This document shows positions 50,614-60,400 of a DNA stretch of 64,000 nucleotides, piece after piece. Within the stretch, counting starts at the first letter, position 1. Each line of letters opens with the position of its first letter. This stretch comes from Aquabacterium sp. NJ1 (GTDB lineage: Bacteria; Pseudomonadota; Gammaproteobacteria; Burkholderiales; Burkholderiaceae_C): assembly GCF_000768065.1 (NCBI RefSeq), contig NZ_JRKM01000001.1, forward strand, positions 3,454,001 through 3,518,000, in the 5' to 3' direction. The position numbers and the translations under genes were made by a program. The notes beneath the pieces are model-generated. The model did no database searches, was not told the origin of the DNA, and saw only the letters and a list, made by a program, of their open reading frames with translations.

Positions 50614-53600
50614 ATGACCGTCGCATCCTCTTCCGATTCCGCCGCTGGCCCCTTGAGTCGCTGGCGTCGCCCTCTGGCCGTGGTGGCCGGCCTGGCTGCC
50701 TTGTGGACCGTGGTGCCAGGCATGTGGTTGCCTGGCTGGATCAGGCCCCAGATTGAAAAATCCGCCAGCGAAGCCTTGGGGACACCGGTGGCGGTGCAAG
50801 CCGTGCAGATCCACCCCTGGACCGGTGTGGTGGCGCTCGACGGGCTGGCCATCGGGCCGGCCGCAGCGCCCATGCTGCGGGTTCAGCATGTGGAAGCCCA
50901 GCTGTCGCTGGAGTCGATCTGGCGTTTCGCGCCGGTACTGCGCCGGGTCAGCGTGCTCAAACCCGATGTCTGGGTCGAGCGCCAGTCGGCTGACCGCTTC
51001 AATTTCTCGGCCGTGCTCGACAAGCTCACGGCCGAGCCCAAGACACCCAAGCCCGAGTCCGAACCTGCGCACTTCGCGGTGTTCAACATCGAGCTGCACG
51101 ACGGCCTCATCCGCTACACCGACCGGGTGTTGAACCAGGAACACCGCATCGACCAGTTGCACATCGGCGTGCCCTTTGTGTCCAACCTGCCCAGCTTCAT
51201 CAATGTGGATGTCAAGCCGCAACTGAGCGCCCGGGTGGACGGCAGCCCCTTGTCCATCAAGGGTGACACCTTGCCGTTCGCCGAAGGCCTGCGCTCCGCC
51301 GTGCACGTGAAATGGGACGGCGTGGACGTGCCGCACTGGCTGGCCGCCGCCCAGCCTTTCATGCCCCAGCCCTGGCAGATGCAGGCCAGCGATGGCCGGC
51401 TGGACGCCGACCTGACCCTGAAGTTCGAAGAACGCAAACCGCCCGCCGTGCCCAAGCTCAGCATCGAAGGCGGGCTCAAGCTCAACAAGCTGGCCTTGAA
51501 CCTGCCCCATGCACCGGCCCTGGGCCTTGTGGACGCCGGCTGGCAGAGCCTGGAGATCCAGGGCCTGGACGCCCAGCCGCTGGAGCGCCAGGTCAAGCTG
51601 GGCGCCGTGCTGCTTGATGGCGTGAATTGGCGCAGCCGGCCTGTGGCCGCCGCGGCGCTGACTGGCCAGGCCAAGCCAGATGCCAGCCAGCGCCAGGCGG
51701 CCTTGCCCAAGGCTGCGTCGGCTCCGGTACCGGCTTCTTCCGCCTCGCCGGCACTGGCGAAAACAGCCGCATCGGCCGACAAGGCCACCCCCTGGGCCTG
51801 GTCCCTGGGCAAGCTGCGCATCGGTGTGGCGCGCCTGGACATCCAGACCGAATCCCAGCAAGCCTGGCCCGCCATCGAACAGGTGCGCGTGCAGGTGGAC
51901 GACCTGAGCAGCCAGGCCTCTGCCAAGCCCGCCGCCTGGCAACTGGCCTTGCGCGACGAGCATGACGCCAGCCTGCTGGCCCAAGGCCATGTGCAAGCGG
52001 CCAAGCAGTGGGTGGACGCCCAGCTGAACCTGAGCAAGGTGCAGATCGCGCCCTGGCTGGCGCCTGTGGCCGAGGCCTTGCCATTGCCGCTGCGCATCGA
52101 GCAGGGGCAACTGGGCGTGCAGGCGCAACTCAGCGCCCGGCTGCTGGCCGGGTCTGCGCTGGAGCCCGCTGAAGTGCGCCTGCTGTCTGGCCGTGTCTCG
52201 CTCAACCAGCTGGATGCGCGTGCCGCTCAAAAGGGGCGGGAGAAGGGGCAGGGAAAAGGCCAGGAAAAAGGTCGAGAGAAGGGCAAAGCAGCCCAGGTCG
52301 GCCAGGCCCTGGCTGACCACGTCAGGCTCGATGATCTGGCCCTCGACGGCATCCAGGCCCAGCTGGACCTGTCCGCCGCGCCGGCTTTGCGCACCCTGGC
52401 CATGGACAAGCTGAGCATCAGCAAGCTTGACGCTGCCATCACACGCGGCCCACGCGGTGAATGGATGGGCATGGCCCCACCCGCTGCTGACCAGCCCGGC
52501 CAGGCAGCCCCGTCTCGCCCGTCGACCAAGGCTGTAGCCAACACCACGCCAGCACCCCGGATCACGCTGGCCGCCCTGCAATGCAGCGCCTGCCAGTTCC
52601 AGTTCAAGGACCAGACCGTCACCCCGGCAGCCCAGTTTGAAACCCACCAGACCAGCCTGCAGCTGGCCGACCTGGGCAATGACCTGAGCCGCCCCATCAG
52701 CCTGGAGCTGGACACCCTCGCGCAAGGCAAGGGGCGCTTGCAGCTCAAAGGCAGCGTCAAGCCCCAGCCCTTGCTGGTGGATGCCAGGGTCAAGGTGGCC
52801 GGCCTGGACCTGCGCGCGGTGCAGCCCTATATCGACCCGCTGGTCAACATCACCCTGGCCGGCGCGAAGGCCCAGGCTGACGGCCAGCTGAACCTGCAGA
52901 TCCCGCCCAAGGGCAATCTGCAAGCCCGCTACAAAGGCCGCATGGGCCTGTCTGACGTGCGGGTGCTGGACCGCGTCAACGATGCCGACTTCCTGAGCTG
53001 GCAAAACCTGTCGCTGGACGGCACCGACCTCGCGCTCAATGGCGATGCGGTTGATGCCAACCTGGGCCGCATCGCGCTCAAGGACTTCTATGGCCGCCTC
53101 ATCATCAACCCCAGCGGCCAGCTCAATGTGGCCGGCATCATGCGCCACGAAGCCGGCGCCCAGGCCCGCTCGCTGACCACGCCGGAACCAGCAGCTTCTG
53201 CCCCTGCGGCCAAACCTGCAGCGTCCCCGGCTCCGACCCCTGCCGCCTCCCAGGCCCAGCCCGTGGCCACGGCCAGCGCCAAGCCCACCCCCAAGCTGCG
53301 CTGGCAGCAGATCCTGCTCAGCAAGGGCCGGGTGGACTTCACCGACAACTTCATCAAGCCCAACTACTCGGCCCGCCTGACGCAGATCGAGGGCGATGTC
53401 TCGGCCGTGTCCTCGACCAAGCCCGAGCCCGCCACCGTGAAGATCTCGGGCGCCGTGGACGACGCCGCACCCTTGTCGATCACCGGCCAGTTGCACCCCC
53501 TGGGCCCCAAGCTCTACACCGACATCCAGGGCTCGGCCAAGGGCATCGAGCTCACCCGCCTGACGCCTTACGCTTCGCGCTACGCGGGCTACGCGATCGA

Positions 53601-54456
53601 AAAGGGCACGCTGTCGGTGAACGTGCACTACAAGATCGACGGCGGCAAGCTCGAAGCCAGCAACCAGGTCTTCCTGGACCAGCTCACGTTTGGCGAAAAG
53701 ACCGACAGCCCCGAGGCCACCAAGTTGCCCGTGCTGTTTGCCGTGTCCCTGCTCAAGAACAGCCGCGGCGAGATCGACGTCAACCTGCCGATCTCCGGCT
53801 CGCTGGACGACCCGGAATTCTCGGTGGGCGGCATCATCTGGCGCGTCATCGTCAACCTGATCACCAAGGCGGTCACGGCCCCGTTTGCGCTGCTCTCCGG
53901 CGGCGGCTCGGACGAGCTGGGCTATGTGGCGTTCGACGCGGGGCAGGCCGACCTCAGCGCCAAGGCCCAGCAGGCCCTGAACACGCTGGCCACCAAACTG
54001 GCCGACCGCCCTGCGCTCAAGCTGCAGGCCACCGGGCGTGCCGACCCGGCCGTGGACGTGGAAGGCCTGCGCAAGCTGCATGTGGAGACCCTGATGCGCG
54101 CCGCCAAGGCCAAGTCGACCGGGCAGGCCATCTCGGAGGTGCAGATCGCACCCGAGGAGCGCAGCACCTGGCTGGCGGCGGCCTACAAGGCGGCGGACAT
54201 CAAGAAGCCGCGCAACCTCATCGGCCTGGCCAAGACCCTGCCTGACTCCGAGATGGAGGCCTTGCTCAAGAACGCCGCCGCCGTGGGTCCGGAGGCCTTG
54301 CGCACCCTGGCCAACCAGCGGGGTGACCAGGTCAAGGCCTACCTGTCGCGCAAGCTGCCGCCCGAGCGGGTGCTGTTGACCGCCTCCAAGGTGGGCAACG
54401 AGGGCCTGGCTGACGACAAGGGCCCCTCCACGCGCGTGCAGTTCGAGATCAAATGA
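50614..54456 (+). CDS. Giant DUF748/AsmA-like envelope protein with OmpA-like tail
   Basis: 1280 residues from ATG 50614 (an upstream ATG at 50548 gives a less typical start). An N-terminal membrane helix (RRPLAVVAGLAALWTVVPGMW) is followed by a large periplasmic AsmA/DUF748-type region (ALGTPVAVQAVQIHPWTGVVALDGLAI; PRITLAALQCSACQFQF; RVDFTDNFIKPNYSARLTQIEG). The tail is OmpA-like (YVAFDAGQADLSAKAQQALNTLATKL). A Lys/Gly-rich repeat is at about 539-559. AsmA-like proteins move phospholipids between membranes in gammaproteobacteria; here this is family-based inference. Starts 166 nt after mocA. Confidence 0.82.
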   Translation: MTVASSSDSAAGPLSRWRRPLAVVAGLAALWTVVPGMWLPGWIRPQIEKSASEALGTPVAVQAVQIHPWTGVVALDGLAIGPAAAPMLRVQHVEAQLSLESIWRFAPVLRRVSVLKPDVWVERQSADRFNFSAVLDKLTAEPKTPKPESEPAHFAVFNIELHDGLIRYTDRVLNQEHRIDQLHIGVPFVSNLPSFINVDVKPQLSARVDGSPLSIKGDTLPFAEGLRSAVHVKWDGVDVPHWLAAAQPFMPQPWQMQASDGRLDADLTLKFEERKPPAVPKLSIEGGLKLNKLALNLPHAPALGLVDAGWQSLEIQGLDAQPLERQVKLGAVLLDGVNWRSRPVAAAALTGQAKPDASQRQAALPKAASAPVPASSASPALAKTAASADKATPWAWSLGKLRIGVARLDIQTESQQAWPAIEQVRVQVDDLSSQASAKPAAWQLALRDEHDASLLAQGHVQAAKQWVDAQLNLSKVQIAPWLAPVAEALPLPLRIEQGQLGVQAQLSARLLAGSALEPAEVRLLSGRVSLNQLDARAAQKGREKGQGKGQEKGREKGKAAQVGQALADHVRLDDLALDGIQAQLDLSAAPALRTLAMDKLSISKLDAAITRGPRGEWMGMAPPAADQPGQAAPSRPSTKAVANTTPAPRITLAALQCSACQFQFKDQTVTPAAQFETHQTSLQLADLGNDLSRPISLELDTLAQGKGRLQLKGSVKPQPLLVDARVKVAGLDLRAVQPYIDPLVNITLAGAKAQADGQLNLQIPPKGNLQARYKGRMGLSDVRVLDRVNDADFLSWQNLSLDGTDLALNGDAVDANLGRIALKDFYGRLIINPSGQLNVAGIMRHEAGAQARSLTTPEPAASAPAAKPAASPAPTPAASQAQPVATASAKPTPKLRWQQILLSKGRVDFTDNFIKPNYSARLTQIEGDVSAVSSTKPEPATVKISGAVDDAAPLSITGQLHPLGPKLYTDIQGSAKGIELTRLTPYASRYAGYAIEKGTLSVNVHYKIDGGKLEASNQVFLDQLTFGEKTDSPEATKLPVLFAVSLLKNSRGEIDVNLPISGSLDDPEFSVGGIIWRVIVNLITKAVTAPFALLSGGGSDELGYVAFDAGQADLSAKAQQALNTLATKLADRPALKLQATGRADPAVDVEGLRKLHVETLMRAAKAKSTGQAISEVQIAPEERSTWLAAAYKAADIKKPRNLIGLAKTLPDSEMEALLKNAAAVGPEALRTLANQRGDQVKAYLSRKLPPERVLLTASKVGNEGLADDKGPSTRVQFEIK
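52229..52290. repeat. Lys/Gly/Glu-rich low-complexity repeat in DUF748 gene
   Basis: A purine-rich run of AAGGGGCGGGAGAAGGGG-like units encodes alternating Lys-Gly with Arg/Gln/Glu. It interrupts an otherwise regular AsmA-like region, probably as a loop insertion. Confidence 0.6.
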
Positions 54457-54644
54457 CGCACCAGGCGAGCGGGTGCGATCGCCCGCTCGACTTGCGGCGT
54501 CCAAACAACATCGGTCGAACATCCATCGAACATCTGTCAAGCGTCAGCCGGGCGTCGGCTGCGCTCGTTGCACCTGCCCGGTTGGCAAAAAGGCGCGCGC
54601 CAAAAGGCCGAGGGCCCAGCACCAGTTCGGTGAAGGGCCCTCGC

Positions 54645-54662
54645 ACCTGCTGAGAAGCAGGT
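54645..54662 (+). terminator. Hairpin, possible terminator of DUF748 gene
   Basis: A 7-bp stem with a GAGA tetraloop, directly followed on the plus strand by CAAAAAG rather than a T run. It could terminate RNA on the minus strand or stabilise the 3' end; low support as an intrinsic terminator. Confidence 0.35.
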
Positions 54663-54722
54663 CAAAAAGATGACAGCGTTGCTTTCGCAACCATCCGTGG
54701 TTTTTCGTCCTCCCGCCTTCAA

Positions 54723-54736
54723 GCGGCAAATGCCGC
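54723..54736. promoter_or_regulatory. Palindrome upstream of the winged-helix AAA regulator
   Basis: GCGGCA-AA-TGCCGC, a perfect 6-2-6 palindrome extended by CTTCAA and CTTGA-like flanks with a 2-nt bulge. It lies about 200 nt before the regulator start codon. A candidate binding site, perhaps autoregulatory. Confidence 0.35.
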
Positions 54737-54938
54737 ACTTGAGGTACTGTCGGGGTTCAGATCAGCCAATGATTTTGGTTGGATTTCTTTAGAATTGAAA
54801 CCATTGTCCAAGTCAGGTCGGCCTTTGTGCTTAATTTCTTCTTAATTAGTCCTGAAATTCGTCGGGCCTGGACGAAGATGCAGCGTTCGTGGGCGACGAT
54901 GCAGCCCAATACACTCTGACTGATCGGCTGGGGAACAC

Positions 54939-57461
54939 TTGTCGCGCAACTGTTACCGTTTTGAGCGATTCGAACTTCGTCCGAGCGAACGGGTCTTGTA
55001 CCTGGAGGGCGAACCGACGAATCTGGGGGCGCGCGCCGTTGAAGTGCTGACGGTGCTGGTGTCCGAGTACGGCCGCGTGGTCAGCAAATCCGAATTGCTG
55101 GACCGTGTCTGGCCCAACGTCGTCGTCGAGGAAAACAACCTGCAGGTGCAGATTTCCTCCCTGCGCAAATTGCTGGGTGCCAAGTCGATCGCCACCGTTC
55201 CGGGCCGAGGCTACCGCTTCTGCCTGCCGGTTGACAGCGATACCGAACGGCCAGCGGGTGCCCCTGCGGCCTCGCCGCAGACGCCCAAGGCCGTGGACGA
55301 CGTGCTGTCGGTCTTGCCGGCCATGCCCGGGCCCGTCTGGGGCCGGGAAGCTGACCAGGCTGCGCTGGATGCCCTGTTGCCCGCCCCCCTGATCACCCTG
55401 GTGGGCCAGGCCGGCATCGGCAAGACGGCGTTTGCGCTGAGCGTGGCGCATGCCTGGCGCCCCCATCGCCGCGACGGTGCCGCCTGGGTGGAACTGGCCG
55501 CCATTGCGGACCCCGATCTGGTTGTGTCCATGGTGGCGCAGGGCCTGGGCCTGTCGTCCGGCGGGCAGGATCCCCTGCACGCGCTGGTGGCGGCACTCAA
55601 GCCCTTGCAGGTGCTGCTGGTCATCGACAACGCCGAGCATGTGCTGGATGCGGTCACCCGCCTGGTGCAGGCCGTGATGGCTGGCGCCCCCGACGTGCGC
55701 ATCCTGGTGACCAGCCAGTTGCCCTTGCGCCTGCCCAATGAGCGGGTGTTCCGGCTGGGCCCCTTGTCGGTGCCCCCCATGGGGACGACGGTGGCCGAGG
55801 CCATGAAGCATGGCGCGGTGGCCTTGTTCGTGGACCAGGTCAAGGCGATCAACCGCCATTTCGAGCTGAGCCCGGCGCATCTTGATCGGGTCATCGGCCT
55901 GTGCCAGAAGCTCGATGGCGTCGCCCTGGCCATCAAGCTGGCGGCAGCCCGTGTGCCCTTGCTGGGGCTGCAGGGTGTGGAAGAACGCCTGAGCGAGCGC
56001 TTCAAGCTGTTGCACCATGGGCAGTCCGCTACGCCCACGCGCCAGCAGACCTTGCTGGCCGCGCTGGACTGGAGCCACGAGATGCTGTCTGCGCCCGAGC
56101 GCGCCGTGTTCCGGCGCCTGGCGGTGCTGGCGGGTGGCTTCACGCTGGACCTGGCCAAGGCGCTCGCGCACGATCAGGACCTGGACGAATGGGCCGTGAT
56201 CGACGTGCTGGGCTCGCTGGTGGACCGCTCGCTGGTCATGGCCGATGCCGGTGAAACGCCACGCTACCGCCTGCTCGACAGCATGCGCGATTACGCTGGC
56301 CTCAAGCTGGTCGAATCCGGCGAGTTGCCTGACATTCGCAAGCGCCACGCCCAGGCCATGGTGGCCATGATGGACGCGGCCTACGAGGATTACTGGGCGC
56401 AATCCGACGCCTCGTGGCTGTCGCATTACGGCCCGGAAATCGACAACGTGCGCATGGCGCTCGACTGGGCGGTGCAATCCGACCAGAACCTGGCGCTGCG
56501 CCTGCTGGGCGCGTCCAGCCCCTTGTTCATGCTGCTGGGCCTGGCGCCGGAGTGCCGCCAACGCGGCCAGGCGCTGGAGCAACTGGCCACCAGCCCGCAG
56601 CCGGGTGCCGACGTGGCCCGCTTCTGGCTGGAGCGCAGCCGCCTGTACTGGGGCGTGGGCAACACGCTCATGCATGACTTCGCCTTGCGTTCTTCGGCGC
56701 TCTACCGCGCCGCGGCTGACAGGCGTGGGCTTTACCTGTCCTTGCGTTGCCTGGCCGGCAGCGGTGTGCTGCCTTCCGTGCAGGCCTTGTCCGTGCTGGA
56801 CGAAATGGCCGCGCTGGAGCAGCCCGATTGGCCCATCCGCCTGTGTACGCAGCGCCTGCTGGCCGAGGTCACGGTGCTCAAGTCCATCGAGCACATGGCC
56901 GAGGCGCGCCGCGTGTGCCAGAACCTGCTGGTGCGTGCACAAAGCGCTGGGTTGGAAGGCGTGGTGTCGGCCGCACTCAATGACCTGGCTTCGATCAGCA
57001 TGGCCCTGGGCGATACCGATGCCGCCTTGCAGACCTGTGCCCAGATCCTGGCACGCGGGCGCCATCGTCGTGACAACTTCGTGCTGCATGCCTTGGCTGT
57101 GATGGCCTGTGTGGCCTTCGTCAAGAGCGACCTGGCCACGGCCCGCAGCGCCTTGACGGATTTCGTCAGCGCCTCGCGCTCGCGCGATTGGGAGTGGCTG
57201 GGCCTGTACGCCGGCCTGCTGGCCTTGATGGCCGCGCTGGAAGGCCGCCACGAAGCCGCTGCGCGCCTGCTGGGCTACACCGCCAAGGCCTATGAACAGA
57301 TGGGTTCGCGCGATGTGGTCACCGTGTACGCCTGGTCGCGCAGCAACGGCCTGGTGCAGGACGCACTGGACCCCACGGTGTTCGAGCGCCTCAAAGGCAT
57401 GGGCGCCGAGCTGGACCCCGAGTCCGTCGCCACCTGGGCCTTGTCGCCCCCACCGGGCTGA
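54939..57461 (+). CDS. Winged-helix AAA-ATPase TPR signalling protein (AfsR/MalT-like)
   Basis: 840 residues from a TTG at 54939, with GGGGA 5-9 nt before it; no ATG fits the domain start. Domains: an OmpR/ToxR-type winged helix (about 1-100: ERVLYLEGEPTNLGARAVEVLTVL, NNLQVQISSLRKLLG, PGRGYRFCLP); an AAA/NB-ARC ATPase with Walker A GQAGIGKTAF near 155 and Walker B LLVIDNAEH near 226; a helical C-terminal TPR-like half. This plan fits STAND-type transcription activators. It lies 12 nt before the cyclase-type AAA gene. Confidence 0.87.
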   Translation: MSRNCYRFERFELRPSERVLYLEGEPTNLGARAVEVLTVLVSEYGRVVSKSELLDRVWPNVVVEENNLQVQISSLRKLLGAKSIATVPGRGYRFCLPVDSDTERPAGAPAASPQTPKAVDDVLSVLPAMPGPVWGREADQAALDALLPAPLITLVGQAGIGKTAFALSVAHAWRPHRRDGAAWVELAAIADPDLVVSMVAQGLGLSSGGQDPLHALVAALKPLQVLLVIDNAEHVLDAVTRLVQAVMAGAPDVRILVTSQLPLRLPNERVFRLGPLSVPPMGTTVAEAMKHGAVALFVDQVKAINRHFELSPAHLDRVIGLCQKLDGVALAIKLAAARVPLLGLQGVEERLSERFKLLHHGQSATPTRQQTLLAALDWSHEMLSAPERAVFRRLAVLAGGFTLDLAKALAHDQDLDEWAVIDVLGSLVDRSLVMADAGETPRYRLLDSMRDYAGLKLVESGELPDIRKRHAQAMVAMMDAAYEDYWAQSDASWLSHYGPEIDNVRMALDWAVQSDQNLALRLLGASSPLFMLLGLAPECRQRGQALEQLATSPQPGADVARFWLERSRLYWGVGNTLMHDFALRSSALYRAAADRRGLYLSLRCLAGSGVLPSVQALSVLDEMAALEQPDWPIRLCTQRLLAEVTVLKSIEHMAEARRVCQNLLVRAQSAGLEGVVSAALNDLASISMALGDTDAALQTCAQILARGRHRRDNFVLHALAVMACVAFVKSDLATARSALTDFVSASRSRDWEWLGLYAGLLALMAALEGRHEAAARLLGYTAKAYEQMGSRDVVTVYAWSRSNGLVQDALDPTVFERLKGMGAELDPESVATWALSPPPG

Positions 57462-57472
57462 GAGGCACCGCC

Positions 57473-60400
57473 ATGCCGCAGCAGTCCGGGCAGGTGGCGT
57501 CCATGACCGATTGGCTGACGGCCATCGGTCTGAGTCGGCTGGAGCCCGTGCTGCGTGACAACGGCATCGCCGAAGACGTGCTCACCAGCCTGACCGAAAG
57601 TGATCTCGAAAAGCTCGGCGTGAGCATGGGGGACCGCAAGCGCTTCATGCGCGCGGTGGGCGAGTTGCTGGCCCGGGGCGCGCCGCTCGATGGGGCCGGC
57701 ACGTCTGGTGCGCTTGGCGCACATGGCCCACTTGGCCCACTTGGCCCATCGGAGGCGCCGCCCCTGCACACCGAGTTGCGCCAGCTCACCATCATGTTCT
57801 GCGACCTGGTGGACGCCACCGCACTGTGCGCTCGCCTGACACCTGAGCAGTGGCGCCAGGTCGTGCTGGCCTATCAGCAAGCGGCGGTCGAGGTCATCAG
57901 CCGTTGTGGTGGGTCGGTCGCGCAGTACCTGGGTGATGGCCTGCTGGTCTACTTTGGCTACCCGCAAGCGCAGGAAGATGCGGCCCCGCGCGCCGTGCAC
58001 GCCGGCCTGGACCTGGTGAGCAAGATCGCCTCGCTGGAGTTGTTGATCGATGGGCGCGAGCAAGTGCGCCTGCAGGTGCGCATCGGCATCGACACCGGCC
58101 GCGTGGTGATCGGTGACATCGGTGCCGGCCCCCGGCGTGAACAGCTGGCCCTGGGTGACACGCCCAACATCGCCGCCCGCCTGCAGGCACTGGCGCGCGC
58201 CAACACCGTGCTCATCAGTGACCAGACGCGGCGCCTCACGGGTGGCAGTTTCACCTACGAAGACCAGGGTGTGCATGCGCTCAAGGGCGTGACCGAACCC
58301 CGTCAGGTCTGGCGCGTGACGGGCTTGAGCGATTCGGCCAGCCGCTTTGATGCCAGCAGTGGCGAGCACCTCAGCCCGCTGGTGGGCCGGGTGCAGGAGC
58401 TGAGCCTGCTGACCGACCGCTGGCAGGCCGTGCTGCAAGGCCAGGGGCAGGTGGTGGTCTTGTCGGGCGAGCCGGGCATCGGCAAGTCGCGCATGCTCAA
58501 GGAACTGGGGGACCGCCTGGGTAATGCCGGTCTGCATGCCTTGCAACTGCAATGTGCACCCCACAAGACCGACAGCGCCTTCCACCCCTTTGTCGACGCG
58601 CTGGAGCGCCTGCTGCGCTTCAAGCCCGACACGCCCGCTGTGGTCAAGCTCGACCGCATCGACGCCTTGATACGGCCCGGCACCGAGCAGGCCCGCCAGC
58701 AAGCGGCCCTGTTGGCGGCCTTGCTGTCGGTGCCCTCGGACGGCCGGCACAACCTGCCCATCACCAGTGCGCATCAGCGCGAGCAGGACATCGTCGAGGT
58801 GCTGCTGGGCTGGCTGGAAGGGCGGGCCACAGCCGAGCCGGCCTTGCTGTTGTTTGAAGATGCGCACTGGGCGGACCCGGCTTCGGTGGCCGCGCTCAAC
58901 AAGCTCGTGGAGCGGGTGCGCCACCTGCCTGTGCTGCTGGTGGTGACGCATCGCCCCGAGTTCACGCCCGCGTTCGACCGGCAGGCCCATGTCACCGCGC
59001 TGAAGGTGCCCGGCCTGCGCCGCGCCGAGGTGGCCGCGCTGGTGTCGCGCCTCATGGGTGACAAGCCCTTGCCCCAGGCGCTGGCCGATCAGATCGAGAA
59101 CCGCACCGACGGTGTGCCGCTCTTCGTCGAGGAGTTGACCAAGTCCGTGCTGGAGCAGGCCGGCCATGCCAGTGCCCTTCAGGCCGATGGCAGCTTGCCC
59201 GCGACTTTGCGGGACTCCCTGATGGCACGGCTGGATCGCCATGCCCAGGCCAAGGAAGTGGCGCAGATCGGCGCGGTGATCGGGCGGGCCTTTTCGCGAG
59301 ACCTGCTGGCCGCCTTGTTCCCGCAGGATGCCCAGCAACTGGAAGAGGGGGTAGAGGCCTTGCTGCGCTCAGGCCTGGCCACGCGCCAGGAGTCCGAGCA
59401 GGGCGAGGTGTACGTGTTCAAGCACGCCCTGGTGCAGGACACGGCTTATGACTCGCTGTTGAAGACGCGTCGTGAGGCCCTGCACAGCACCGTCCTGCAA
59501 GTGCTGGAGTCGCGTTACCCCGAGACCGTTCGGCACGAACCGGCACTGCTGGCTCGACACGCGGTGGCGGCCGGGCGCCACCGCATGGCCATTCCCTACT
59601 GGAAGAAGGCCAGCGAACAGGCGCTGAACCGGCTGGCCCTGCACGAGGCCGTGGCCCACTTGCAGGCCGGGCTGCATGCCACCCAGGCCTTGCCGCTCGA
59701 CCCTGATCGTGACCAGATCGAATTGCAATTGCATGCCTCGCTGGGCACCGTGCACATGCTGGGCAAGGGCTGGGCGGCGCCCGAGGTCGAGCAGGCCTAC
59801 AAGCGCGCCAATGAACTGGCCAGCGCTGCCGACAAGATCGACGAGGCCATCTGGCCTTTGTGGGGCGTGTGCGTCTACCACCAGGTTCGTGGCGAGATCA
59901 GGCAGGCACAGGCCATCGGCCGGCGCATGGCGACCGTGGCCATGCAGTCCAACAGCCGCCTGGCCTGGCTGGTGAACAACATGATGCAATCGCAGCTGAT
60001 GTTCTACAGCGGGCAACTGCCGCAGGTCGCGGCCTTGTGTGAGCAGGTCGAGCACGGTTTCCATGACCCGCATGACCGTGGCCTCATCGCCTTGTACTCG
60101 ACGGACCTCAAGCTGGTGAGCATGGTGCACGGCCTGCATGCCCAGTGGATCATGGGCCAGGTGGACGATGTGGATGCGGTCTACGGCCTCATCGAGCAGC
60201 GTGCCATCGAGTTGAACCACCCGTATTCACTGGCCTGGGCACGCACCTGGGGTGTCATGGTCTACCTGCATGCGGGTGAGCTCGACAGGTTGCTGCCGCG
60301 CCTGCAGGCCGGCTGGCACATGGCCGACGAGCACGGCTTTGCCTATGTGTCGGCCATGGCCCGCTTCGCCATGGGCTGGTGCCGCACGCAACTCGCTCAG

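Larger units (their letters stand above)
54457..54938. other. Intergenic region (482 nt) with several hairpins
   Basis: After the DUF748 gene there are two hairpins. GAGGGCCC (54610-54617) pairs with GGGCCCTC (54635-54642). ACCTGCT (54645-54651) pairs with AGCAGGT (54656-54662) around GAGA, followed by CAAAAAG. A palindrome GCGGCA-AA-TGCCGC is at 54723-54736, with outer TCAAG/CTTGA-like sides. The last 150 nt are AT-rich, with TTAATT repeats (about 54833-54848), and probably contain the promoter of the winged-helix AAA gene. No supported ORF or tRNA was seen. Confidence 0.6.

Noticed and set aside
54453-54722. Small ORFs after the DUF748 gene
   Set aside because: They overlap each other in several frames, have no ribosome site or family motif, and span hairpins.
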